From contig DAITVZ010000001.1 in NCBI GenBank assembly GCA_036841525.1, positions 208,462 to 272,461 on the forward strand: DNA of 64,000 nucleotides, given 5' to 3'. Every line of letters starts with the position of its first letter. Within the stretch, counting starts at the first letter, position 1. Positions 34,843 through 42,619 of the stretch are shown here, piece by piece. Both the position numbers and the translations under genes were made by a program. The notes below the pieces were generated by a model. It saw only the letters and a list, made by a program, of their open reading frames with translations, made no database searches and was not told the origin of the DNA. The stretch comes from JAAYEA01 sp012689325 (lineage in GTDB: Bacteria; Chloroflexota; Anaerolineae; JAAYEA01).

Positions 34843-35544
34843 GTGGCCCATGACGAGAACCTCCGCCTCTTGGAGCTAGCCGCCCTCTCGGAACGCTGCG
34901 CGCGCCAGACGGAGCTCTTTTTCCAGCGCCAGCCGCACAACCCCCACTATTGCCACGAGCTGTGGCGTCGCGCCATCGTCGACGGCGACACCCGGGCCTG
35001 GGAGAGGCTCTATACCCAATATCACCCCCTGGTGGCGGGCTGGGTGCGCCGTCACTCAGCCTTTGCCGACTGCGGCGACGACATCCATCACCTGGTCAAC
35101 TGCGCCTTCGAAAAGATGTGGTTCGCCCTCGACCCCAGCAAGTTCGCCCAATTCGCCGACGTGCCGTCGCTGCTGCGCTACCTGCAGATGTGCGTGCACA
35201 GCGCCATCCTGGACGCGGTGCGCCGCGCCGAGGATCCGGCGGAGGTGGCGCCGGAGACGCTCTCGGACGACCAGGCCGGCTCGGCGCCCACGGTGGAGGG
35301 GGCGGTGCTGGGCCGCCTGCAGCGCCAGGAGCTCTGGCAAGCGGTCCTGGCCCGCCTGGCCGATGAGCGCGAGCGACTGGTGGTCTATGGCTCCTATGCC
35401 CTGGGGCTCACGCCGCGCGAGCTCTGCGCCGAATACGCCGGGTCCTTTGCCGACGTCAAGGAGGTTTATCGCATCAAGGAGAACGTCCTGGACCGCCTGC
35501 GCCGCGACGCCGGCCTCGCGCACTTGCTGGCCTGGGATGCCTGA
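34843..35544 (+). CDS. RNA polymerase sigma-70-family factor (ECF-like)
   Basis: This 233-residue sigma-factor-like protein has region 2 at residues 45-128 (WERLYTQYHPLVAGWVRR, DDIHHLVNCAFEKMWFAL, SLLRYLQMCVHSAILDAVRR), a short linker and a region-4-like helix-turn-helix at 165-228 (ERERLVVYGSYALGLTPRELCAEY...VYRIKENVLDRLRRD). It is longer than a standard ECF factor, with a 40-residue N-terminal extension. The GTG at 34843 has CGGAG upstream. It is the first gene of a module with a zinc-finger protein, a TPR-CHAT protease and a subtilisin. It probably directs RNA polymerase to an unidentified regulon when freed from the zinc-finger partner. Confidence 0.82.
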   Translation: MAHDENLRLLELAALSERCARQTELFFQRQPHNPHYCHELWRRAIVDGDTRAWERLYTQYHPLVAGWVRRHSAFADCGDDIHHLVNCAFEKMWFALDPSKFAQFADVPSLLRYLQMCVHSAILDAVRRAEDPAEVAPETLSDDQAGSAPTVEGAVLGRLQRQELWQAVLARLADERERLVVYGSYALGLTPRELCAEYAGSFADVKEVYRIKENVLDRLRRDAGLAHLLAWDA

Positions 35545-35588
35545 AAAGTGCCCGCTCTTGCGTTTATTGGGTCGGAAGGAGATGAAGC

Positions 35589-36308
35589 GTGAGTCCAATC
35601 AATAAACCACATCCCACCGATGCAGAGCTCCTGGCCCATCTGGACGAGGCCGAGCCCGAGGTGGCGGCCCATCTCGAGGGGTGCCACGATTGCCGCGAAC
35701 GGGCGGAGCGGCTGCGGCGCCTGGAGCGCCAGCTCGCCGCCAAGCTAGACCGGGCGGACTGCCCGTCGTCTCTCGAACTGGGCGAGTTCCACCTGCGCGT
35801 GCTCCCGTCCGAGCGCGAGGCCAGCGTGGCGCGCCACCTGGCCGAATGCCCGCGCTGCCGCCGCGAGGTCGCCCAACTGGTCGCGTACCAGGCGCAGGCG
35901 CCGCTGGCGCCGGAGCCCGGCCTCCTGGACAGGCTTTTCGAGGGCGCCCGGGTCCTGTGGGCGCGGCGGGTCAGCCGCGCGACTGCGGCGGCGCTGGCCC
36001 CCGCCTACCGCGGCGCGGAGGCCGCGGCGCCAGCGATCTACCAGGCGGAGGAGGCGCGCCTCATCATCGAGGCGGAGCCGGATCCCGCGCGCCCTGGCCG
36101 CTTCGTGGTGACGGGGCTGGTCACGGGCGCGGAGGCGTTGGGCGCCGCGGAGGTCCAGCTCTGGCTGGCCGGTGAGCCGGCCGGCCGCGCGCCGGTGGGG
36201 GAGGTGGGCGATTTCGCGTTGGAGGGCCTGGCCGCCGGGAGCTACACCCTGGTGCTGGCCGCCCCCGGCGCGGAGATTCGCGTGCGGAACCTGGTGGTGG
36301 GGGCGTAG
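35589..36308 (+). CDS. Double zf-HC2 zinc-finger protein, anti-sigma factor candidate
   Basis: This 239-residue protein has two H-x3-C-x2-C zinc motifs (His28/Cys32/Cys35 and His83/Cys87/Cys90), the anti-sigma zf-HC2 signature. A linker (residues 100-145) and a C-terminal beta-sandwich of the carboxypeptidase-regulatory type (residues 155-239, ending GSYTLVLAAPG...VRNLVVG) follow. No membrane helix is visible, so unlike many anti-sigma factors it is soluble. The GTG start at 35589 follows GGAAGGAG, 44 bases after the sigma-factor gene. It probably binds the sigma factor. The exposed linker could be cut by one of the two downstream proteases; this is inference. Confidence 0.8.
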   Translation: MSPINKPHPTDAELLAHLDEAEPEVAAHLEGCHDCRERAERLRRLERQLAAKLDRADCPSSLELGEFHLRVLPSEREASVARHLAECPRCRREVAQLVAYQAQAPLAPEPGLLDRLFEGARVLWARRVSRATAAALAPAYRGAEAAAPAIYQAEEARLIIEAEPDPARPGRFVVTGLVTGAEALGAAEVQLWLAGEPAGRAPVGEVGDFALEGLAAGSYTLVLAAPGAEIRVRNLVVGA

Positions 36309-36350
36309 CGCGGTCGTCCTGATCAGACGCTTGGTCCGGAGGGAAGGGAT

Positions 36351-39272
36351 ATGTCCGCTGACGATCTCGCCCGCGAGCTCTTGGCCCTCCCTGACGCCGC
36401 CGCCCAGCGGCGTGTTCTGGAGGAGCGCGCCGCCTGCTTGGACGAGGCCCTGGCCCAGGCGCTCAAGCGGGAGGCGGACGCCGCCCTGCGGGTGGACCTG
36501 CGGCGCTCGCTGCAGATCGTGGAGCTCATGCGGCGCGCCGCCGAGGTGGGCGGCCACCCGCTGGCCCGCGCGCTGGCCTTGCTGGCGGAGGCCAACACCC
36601 AGGCCGTGGGCGGCCTGGGCGAATACCAGGAGTCCATCCTCCTCTACGACGAGGCCGCGGCGATCTATGCCGCCCACGGGCGCCCCGTGGAGCAGGCTCG
36701 CTCCCAGATCGGCAAGCTCTACGCCCTCACCTGCCTGGGCCGCTACGCTGAGGCCGTTCGCGCGGGCGAATGGGCCGCCGCGGTCCTGGAGGCCCACCAG
36801 CAGTGGCACCGCCTCGCCGACGTGACCGTGAACCTGGCCATCAACTATGTGCGCATGGGACAGGATGCCCGCGGGCTGGAGCTCTACGAGCGCGCCCGCC
36901 AGCTCTACCAGGGGCTCGACCAGGACGTTGCCTCCTATGTGGCCTGGGTCGACCAGAACATGACGGTGGCTCTGCGCAACCTGGGCCGCTTTCCGGAGGC
37001 CATCGCCGCCAGCGAGCGGGCCTTTGCCGCCCTGGATGCCCTGGGCCAGCGCGCCGAGGCCATCCGCGCCCGCCAGAACCTGGCGCTGACCTATTTCGTC
37101 CTCGGGCGCTACAACGACACGCTGTTGCTGCTGGACGAGGTGCGCAACTATTTCCTGGGCGACGGGCGCCCCCGCGACGCCATCCTCGTCGAGTTGTTCA
37201 TCAGCGACTGCCTGCTGCAATTGCGGCGCTTTGACGACGTTCTGGACAAGTGCCGGCGCGTCCGCGCCCAGTTCGCCAAGCTGGGGACCCGCTTCGAGGT
37301 GGGGGAGGCGCTGATGAACGAGGCGGCCGCCCTCTGCCAGCTCCGCCGCTATGGCGAAGCGCGGGCCTCCCTGGCCGAGGCGCGCGAGCTTTTCCTGCGC
37401 GAGGGCAACGCCGCCTGGGTCGCGCGGGCCGACCTGGAGGCGGCCCAGGTGCTGCTGGCGGAGGGGCGGGCCGCGGAGAGCGCGGACCTGGCCCTGGCCG
37501 CCACCAGCGTGTTTCACCAGCACGAGGCGCCCGTCGCCGAGGCGCAGGCCGCCCTGGTCGCTGCCAAGGCCCGGGCGCAGCAGGGGCAGCGCGAGGCGGC
37601 CCATCGCCTGGTGGAGCAAGCCCTGGCCATCGGCGAGGGGCGCGATATCCCCTTCATCACCTACCAGGGCTATCGCCAGCGCGGCGCGCTCCTGGCGGCG
37701 GAGGGAGCGCTGCGCCCGGCGCTGGTGGCCTATGAGCAGGCCATCGTACAGGTGGAGCGCCTGCGCGGCCAGTTGATGATCGAGCACCGCGCTGCCTTTG
37801 CCGAGGACAAGCAGGCGGTCTATGGCGAGGCCGCGGCCCTTTGCCTGGACGCGGACGACCCGCGCCAAGCGCTGCACTATGTCGAACGCGCCAAGTCCCG
37901 CGCGCTGTTGGATCTGCTGGCCCATCGCCTCGACCTGGGCCTGCTGGCCCGCAGCGAGGGCGATCAGGAGCTGGTGCAAGAGCTGCTGCGCCTCCGGGGG
38001 GAGCGCGATCGCCTTCATCGCGACTGGATCTCGCGGGAGCAGGAGAGGGCGGATGAGCCGGTGGCCGCCGACGAGGAACGCCAGGTCGTGGAGCGCCGCG
38101 TCCTGGCCCTGGAGCGCGAGATCACCGACCGATGGCACCGCCTGCTGATCCACAACGCCGACTATGCCCGTGACGCCTCGCTATGGCAGGTGCGCGTGGA
38201 GGAGGTGCAGCCCTATCTGCCGCCGCAGACGGCGCTGCTCGAATATGACGGCTCCGGCGGCGAGCTCGCGGCCTACGTCGTGACCCCGGGCGAGATCGTG
38301 GCGCGGCGCCTGCCCGGCGCCCTGTCGCGCGCCGAGCGGCTGCTCCGTCTCCTCCGCCTGAACCTGCAAGCCGTGCCGGCCAGCCCGCCGCGCGAGATCG
38401 CCGCGCTGGAAGCCACGGCCCGCGGCATCCTGAAGCAACTGCACGGCGCGCTGCTGGCGCCGCTGGATGACCTGGTGGAGGGCTACCCCAGGCTCATCGT
38501 CGTGCCCCATGGCGCGCTGCACTATCTGCCGTTTCACGCCCTGTACGATGGCCAGCGCTATGCCGTCCAGTCGCGGCAGATCACCTACCTGCCCGCGGCC
38601 AGCGTGCTGCGCTACTGCCGCGAGGCACGCCCCGCCACGGGCGCTTCCTCCGGCGCCGTGGTGTTGGGGCACTCGCATGGCGGCCTCCTGCCGCAGGCGG
38701 TGCGCGAGGCGCAGGTAGTGGCCGAGCTGCTCGGCGCGGAGGCCCAGGTGGAGCAACAGGCCACCCTGGGGCGGCTGCGGGAGGCCGCGGGGCGGGCCGA
38801 GGCCATTCACGTGGCGGCCCATGGCGAGTTCCGTCCCGATAACCCGCTTTTCTCGGGGCTGGCCCTGGAGGATGGCTGGCTGACCACGCTGGACGTCTTT
38901 GGCCTGCGCCTGCGGGCCTCGCTGGTGGTGCTCAGCGCCTGCCAGACCGGGCAGAGCGTGGTCGGCGGCGGCGATGAGCTGCAGGGGCTGACGCGCGCCT
39001 TCTTGTATGCCGGGGCGGCGGCGCTCTTGCTGAGCCTATGGCGCGTGGAGGATCGCTCCACGGCCTGGCTGATGACCCGATTCTACGCCAGGCTGGCCGA
39101 GGGCTGGGACAAAGCCGCCGCGCTGAGCGACGCCCAGCAACAGCTCATCCTCGGCCAAATGGGCGTCGAGGTCGGCGCCACCGCCGATGCCGCCTATGCG
39201 CACCCTTACTTCTGGGCGCCCTTTTTCCTGGTGGGCGACTCCGCCCCGCTGCGGCCGCGCGGCGCGACGTGA
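36351..39272 (+). CDS. TPR-CHAT protein (caspase-like peptidase with TPR repeats)
   Basis: This 973-residue protein is mostly tetratricopeptide repeats in residues 40-560 (helical pairs with A-x-x-Y/F-x-x-A spacing, e.g. RRYGEARASLAEARELFLREG), a coiled-coil-like stretch near 535-590 and a CHAT peptidase domain at 680-970. The caspase-type dyad is His824 (HVAAHGEF) and Cys864 (LSACQTG), 40 residues apart, with the usual DELQGLTRAFLYAGAAALLLSLW after it. Nothing marks it as secreted. CHAT proteins are known as cysteine proteases that cut a partner on a signal (e.g. TPR-CHAT of the Craspase system). Here the neighbours suggest that the zinc-finger protein or the subtilisin is the partner. Confidence 0.92.
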   Translation: MSADDLARELLALPDAAAQRRVLEERAACLDEALAQALKREADAALRVDLRRSLQIVELMRRAAEVGGHPLARALALLAEANTQAVGGLGEYQESILLYDEAAAIYAAHGRPVEQARSQIGKLYALTCLGRYAEAVRAGEWAAAVLEAHQQWHRLADVTVNLAINYVRMGQDARGLELYERARQLYQGLDQDVASYVAWVDQNMTVALRNLGRFPEAIAASERAFAALDALGQRAEAIRARQNLALTYFVLGRYNDTLLLLDEVRNYFLGDGRPRDAILVELFISDCLLQLRRFDDVLDKCRRVRAQFAKLGTRFEVGEALMNEAAALCQLRRYGEARASLAEARELFLREGNAAWVARADLEAAQVLLAEGRAAESADLALAATSVFHQHEAPVAEAQAALVAAKARAQQGQREAAHRLVEQALAIGEGRDIPFITYQGYRQRGALLAAEGALRPALVAYEQAIVQVERLRGQLMIEHRAAFAEDKQAVYGEAAALCLDADDPRQALHYVERAKSRALLDLLAHRLDLGLLARSEGDQELVQELLRLRGERDRLHRDWISREQERADEPVAADEERQVVERRVLALEREITDRWHRLLIHNADYARDASLWQVRVEEVQPYLPPQTALLEYDGSGGELAAYVVTPGEIVARRLPGALSRAERLLRLLRLNLQAVPASPPREIAALEATARGILKQLHGALLAPLDDLVEGYPRLIVVPHGALHYLPFHALYDGQRYAVQSRQITYLPAASVLRYCREARPATGASSGAVVLGHSHGGLLPQAVREAQVVAELLGAEAQVEQQATLGRLREAAGRAEAIHVAAHGEFRPDNPLFSGLALEDGWLTTLDVFGLRLRASLVVLSACQTGQSVVGGGDELQGLTRAFLYAGAAALLLSLWRVEDRSTAWLMTRFYARLAEGWDKAAALSDAQQQLILGQMGVEVGATADAAYAHPYFWAPFFLVGDSAPLRPRGAT

Positions 39273-39363
39273 GGTCATTTCCTGGGTTCCTCCGGCCCCG
39301 GCTCGTCTGAGGCGTGCCAACGCCGCGAGCTTGGGCCTGGTTGAGGGAAAAGGAGAGGGCAAG

Positions 39364-40761
39364 ATGAAAAACGACAGAAAGCCGCGGGTTAGCAAAAAAG
39401 GGGGAGGGGGAGGCCCGGGCGGCGAGCTGCCGCCAGTCGGTAAGGTATTCGATGGGGACCAGGGCGGCAAACCCCCGCCGTCCGATCCTGGGAGGCTGCC
39501 CTTCATTCCCGATCAGGTGATTCTGGCTGGCCCTGGCTCGCTGATGGGCGGAATCCCTGGGCTGAAGGAGATCTGGCGCGTTGAACTGCCCGCGCTGGAC
39601 GCGCCGGCCATCGATCGTGTGAGGAACCTCATGGGAGGCGCCGATCGGGGTGGCAAGGTGGTCGACAGGCTCGGGGCGGAGCCCTGGGTCATCGCCGTGT
39701 TCCGCATCCTCCGGGATAACCAGAGCCCTGTCGAGTGGGTCAAGCAGATCAACGAGACGACCAGCCTCCTGGCCGACGCCAACTTTATAACGGGCGATCC
39801 ACATACCCCGGTAGGTAGCCCCCACACGCCGGTGGGAAGCCCCTGCGCCGGAAACGGCAAGCGGGCGACACCAGCAGACTTTCAGGCGCAGTGGGTCTGG
39901 CAAGGATCCCACGGGATCGAGCTGACAGAGCCAGTCCAGGGGCAGAACGGGGCTTGTCGCATTGGCGTGTTCGACACCTCGCCGTTCCCTTTCGACGCCT
40001 GGGGGGCTGAGTTGGATGTGCACATCCCCTGGGCTATCCCGCCGCTGCAGCTCAGGGTCCATTGTCCGGAGCCCGTGGCGATCCTGCCCCCACCCGCTGG
40101 CGGCCTCGACATCCGCGAGCACGGCCTGAGCGTGGCCAGCCTGGCCCACCGGGTGGCTCCGGACAGCGAGGTCGTCCTGTATCGGGTGCTGGATAACTAT
40201 GCCCGGGGCGACACTTTTACGCTGATCCGGTCGTTGGCCAGCTTTACCGCGGACACGGTGCGACAGCGGGTCGGCGGCGTCATCAATCTCAGCCTCGGCA
40301 TATCCGGGAGCATCGACTGGTGGGCCCTTGGCTTGCCGGACGACATCGTGATCCTGCGGCTGGTGCTGGCCGTCGCCCACAGCCTCGGCCTGGTGACCGT
40401 TGCCGCCGCTGGCAACGACTCGTGGGGACTCGAGTCCCCCGCACCCGCCCAGATCCCGGCCCGCTACGGCTTTGTCATCGGCACGGAGGCCAGCGCCTAC
40501 TACGACGCCCGGGCCTGCTTCTCCAACGCAGGGCATGTCGCGGCGCCCGGCTGCGGCGTGATCGCGGCGGTCAGCATGCCGCCGGATGGCTACGGCTATT
40601 GGTCGGGCACCTCCTTCGCCACGCCGCTCGTCGCCGGCGTGGCAGCCCGCCACGTGCCGGGAGCCCCCAGTGGGCCGGCGGCGCGTGACGCCACCTTGAA
40701 CTCGGCCAGCGCGCCGCAAAATGCTTCAGATCCCAACTTTAGGGTCATCAAGGCCCACTAA
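39364..40761 (+). CDS. Subtilisin-like serine peptidase (S8), cytoplasmic
   Basis: This 465-residue S8 peptidase has the full catalytic set: Asp204 (IGVFDTS), His253 (IREHGLSVASL), the oxyanion Asn351 (AAGNDS) and Ser417 (SGTSFATPLVAGVAA). Residues 1-40 are low-complexity and basic (KKGGGGGPGG); residues 50-150 look like an I9-type propeptide; a duplicated HTPVGSP motif follows near 140-155. No signal peptide is present, so it acts inside the cell. The ATG at 39364 follows AAAAGGAG; upstream in-frame codons overlap the CHAT gene. It lies 91 bases after the CHAT gene. The propeptide implies a zymogen that another protease, possibly CHAT, could activate. Confidence 0.9.
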   Translation: MKNDRKPRVSKKGGGGGPGGELPPVGKVFDGDQGGKPPPSDPGRLPFIPDQVILAGPGSLMGGIPGLKEIWRVELPALDAPAIDRVRNLMGGADRGGKVVDRLGAEPWVIAVFRILRDNQSPVEWVKQINETTSLLADANFITGDPHTPVGSPHTPVGSPCAGNGKRATPADFQAQWVWQGSHGIELTEPVQGQNGACRIGVFDTSPFPFDAWGAELDVHIPWAIPPLQLRVHCPEPVAILPPPAGGLDIREHGLSVASLAHRVAPDSEVVLYRVLDNYARGDTFTLIRSLASFTADTVRQRVGGVINLSLGISGSIDWWALGLPDDIVILRLVLAVAHSLGLVTVAAAGNDSWGLESPAPAQIPARYGFVIGTEASAYYDARACFSNAGHVAAPGCGVIAAVSMPPDGYGYWSGTSFATPLVAGVAARHVPGAPSGPAARDATLNSASAPQNASDPNFRVIKAH

Positions 40762-40766
40762 CTCCG

Positions 40767-40800
40767 GGGGCCAGGTCGCTGGACCTGGCCCCTCTCTTTG
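40767..40800 (+). terminator. Terminator of the sigma/CHAT/protease module
   Basis: GGGGCCAGGTC (40767-40777) pairs perfectly with GACCTGGCCCC (40782-40792) around a 4-base loop, followed by the T-rich TCTCTTTG. It lies 5 bases after the peptidase stop. Confidence 0.72.
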
Positions 40801-40951
40801 TCCGACCCCGCACCGACCTCAGAGATCTCCCCTCGCCATGCCGGAAAAGTTGCGCGCGCCGCGTTGATATGGTCAGGAACAACCAAAGAGGCTGTCACCT
40901 CCGAGCAAGGGGCCCGGAGGAGCAGCGCCAGCGCACAACAGGAGGTGTGAC

Positions 40952-41170
40952 ATGACGCTCGGTGAGTTGTACGAGGTGGATGCTTTTGTCAAGGAGCGGA
41001 TGGCGCGCCTGCAGCAAGAGGCTGCCGACGCTCGCATGCTCAAGGAGCTGGCACGGAACCGTGAGCAGGCGCCCGCGGTGCCGCTGCTCGCGGCCCTCGG
41101 CGAGGCCCTGACCGCCGTCGGCACCAAGATGAAGCGCCAGGCCGCGCGTGGGGCCCAGGCGAGAGCGTAG
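40952..41170 (+). CDS. Small conserved-looking protein (72 aa), first of two paralogues
   Basis: This 72-residue charged helical protein is not recognised. The N-terminal half is an amphipathic helix (ELYEVDAFVKERMARLQQEAADARMLKELARNREQ). The C-terminal half reads VPLLAALGEALTAVGTKMKRQ. A strong AGGAGG is placed right before the ATG. The C-terminal motif LL-x2-LG-x2-L-x-A-x-GT-[KR] recurs in the 62-residue protein at 41.26 kb, so the two are paralogues. It follows the sigma/CHAT module after a terminator. Function unknown; a membrane-surface or protein-binding role for the amphipathic helix is only a guess. Confidence 0.65.
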   Translation: MTLGELYEVDAFVKERMARLQQEAADARMLKELARNREQAPAVPLLAALGEALTAVGTKMKRQAARGAQARA

Positions 41171-41203
41171 ATGGACCTCTGCAAGAGGCAGCACCGGTAA
41201 GCA

Positions 41204-41238
41204 GAGCCTCGCGCTGCCATCCCCGCAGCGCGAGGCTC
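41204..41238 (+). repeat. Perfect 14-bp hairpin between the small genes
   Basis: GAGCCTCGCGCTGC (41204-41217) pairs perfectly with GCAGCGCGAGGCTC (41225-41238), loop of 7 bases. It lies 33 bases after the first small gene and 23 bases before the second, with no T-tract, so it may act as a stability or attenuation element. Confidence 0.65.
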
Positions 41239-41261
41239 CCTGGGCCAGAAAGGAGGGTACC

Positions 41262-41450
41262 ATGTACCCCTTCCAACCTGATGACGCCGTGACCCTCAGC
41301 CGCAGGCGGGTCGAAGAGCTGAGGCGAGAGGCGGAGCGCGAGCGGGTCAGCAAGACCCCGCAGCCAAGCCAGAGCGAGAGCGAGCCGCTGCTCACCAGGC
41401 TGGGCGCCGTGCTGATCGCGATGGGCACGCGTCTCCAGCCGTCCTCATGA
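41262..41450 (+). CDS. Small conserved-looking protein (62 aa), second paralogue
   Basis: This 62-residue protein begins MYPFQPDDAVTLSRRRVEEL, continues as a basic/acidic helix and ends LLTRLGAVLIAMGTRLQPSS. The ATG at 41262 sits behind AAAGGAGG. The C-terminal LG-x2-L-x-A-x-GT-x-[KRL] motif matches the 72-residue protein upstream. No function is recognised. The second helix is hydrophobic enough to bind a partner or a membrane. Confidence 0.62.
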   Translation: MYPFQPDDAVTLSRRRVEELRREAERERVSKTPQPSQSESEPLLTRLGAVLIAMGTRLQPSS

Positions 41451-41533
41451 GGGCCCAGCCCCCACCGCGTTCCTCCGCCTCTCCCGTCGAGGCGGGGGAA
41501 ACGCCATCTCGGACTGGGCGCCCGGGCACGAAG

Positions 41534-41565
41534 GAGCGGGGAACCGGCCAGTTCCCCGCTCTTTG
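41534..41565 (+). terminator. Probable terminator after the small genes
   Basis: GAGCGGGGAAC (41534-41544) pairs perfectly with GTTCCCCGCTC (41551-41561), then TTTG. A second, imperfect hairpin lies just before it at about 41468-41503. The rest of 41451-41762 holds no gene that can be supported, only the insertion-sequence end below. Confidence 0.65.
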
Positions 41566-41689
41566 ATGCCGCCTCCAGTGGCGACGGCCTCACGACTCGT
41601 TCGAATGTCTTCAACTTTTCCGTCGGCTCCTGACCGAAACGGCGCCGATCCACTGGTCACTCCGCATGGGCCTCCCACAAGAGGGAGCC

Positions 41690-41741
41690 CACCAGACCCT
41701 CCTTCGTCAGATCCCCCTACGCCGCTTTGTGAGACACGATC
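41690..41741. mobile_element. Insertion-sequence terminal fragment (IS256-like end), copy 1
   Basis: From CACCAG to GAGACACGATC this stretch aligns with 58843-58897 (shared CGTCAGATCC or GTCAGATCC, CTAC-x2-C-x-CTTTG-x-GAGACA-x2-ATC). The core resembles, from memory, the terminal inverted repeats of IS256-type elements. The element would extend to lower coordinates, where no transposase remains. It is probably an old scar. Confidence 0.5.
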
Positions 41742-41762
41742 AAGGTGCAGCCGAGCCCCGTT

Positions 41763-41791
41763 TTGACAAGGCCGCCCCCGTGTGCTATACT
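41763..41791 (+). promoter_or_regulatory. Promoter of the second GntR/FCD regulator
   Basis: TTGACA (41763-41768) and TATACT (41786-41791) are 17 bases apart. The start would be near 41798, about 42 bases before the ATG at 41840. No clear GTATAC-type operator was found near it. Confidence 0.82.
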
Positions 41792-41839
41792 GCGGTGTAG
41801 AGAAATTTCGCATTTCACATTTCCTTCTCCGAGGATACG

Positions 41840-42544
41840 ATGCAAGCTAGCGATTGGCCAGAGTTGACCCGCAGCAACCTCAATGACGAGGTCTATGCCC
41901 TCCTTCGTCGCGGCATCCTGAGCGGCCAGCTCGCGCCCGGAGCGCGTCTCAACCTCCGCGAGCTGGAAACCCGGCTGGGCGTCAGCCGCACACCACTCAT
42001 CCGGGCGCTGGATCGCTTGACGGCGGAGGGGCTCATGGAGGTGCGCCCCTCCCGGGGCACGTATGTCGCCGACCCCACCCCAGACGAGGTAACGAAGGCG
42101 CTTGATTTGCGCCAGGTCCTGGAGATCTATGCCATCGAGCAGCTTGTCCCACGGATTACGGAGGCGCAACTGGACGAGCTGCGTACCATCGTGGAGCAGT
42201 TGCGTGCACTGGCACCTGCGCAGGAATCGGCAGCAAGCCACGAGCGCTACATCCAGCAGGACTATGCTTTTCACGCCGCCGTTGTCCGACTGGCCGAGAA
42301 TCCTTTGCTTTTCGAGTTCTGGGATCGGACGCGCGCGCGCTGGCAGGTGATCCGGGCCCTCTATCGCATGAGACAATCCGAGCTGGACGAGGCCAAAGCC
42401 GTGGAATTGGCCACCGTCCAGCCGGAACACGAGGCGATCTTGCAGGCTCTCCAGGACCGAGACGTTGCCCGCCTCAGGCAGATCATCGCCAAACACATCG
42501 AGGACTCCAAGCAGTGGGCGATTCAGGTGCTAGAGAGACACTAG
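41840..42544 (+). CDS. GntR-family transcriptional regulator, FCD type (second)
   Basis: This 234-residue regulator has a winged helix-turn-helix (residues 18-85: LRRGILSGQLAPGARLNLRELETRLGVSRTPLIRALDRLTAEGLMEVRPSRGTYVADPTP) and an FCD domain with the metal-binding D-x3-H (QQDYAFHAAVVRLAENPLLFEF). It is a paralogue of the 32-kb regulator but reads as a separate subgroup. Shine-Dalgarno GAGGAT precedes the ATG. It heads a small plus-strand cassette with solute-binding protein, URO-D-fold and LamG proteins, which it probably controls. Confidence 0.92.
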   Translation: MQASDWPELTRSNLNDEVYALLRRGILSGQLAPGARLNLRELETRLGVSRTPLIRALDRLTAEGLMEVRPSRGTYVADPTPDEVTKALDLRQVLEIYAIEQLVPRITEAQLDELRTIVEQLRALAPAQESAASHERYIQQDYAFHAAVVRLAENPLLFEFWDRTRARWQVIRALYRMRQSELDEAKAVELATVQPEHEAILQALQDRDVARLRQIIAKHIEDSKQWAIQVLERH

Positions 42545-42619
42545 GCTATAGAAAGGGGTGATGCAGGTTCCGGGTTGGCTCGTTCATTGGATGTGTAGGC
42601 ACGAGAAAGGAGCATGAGC

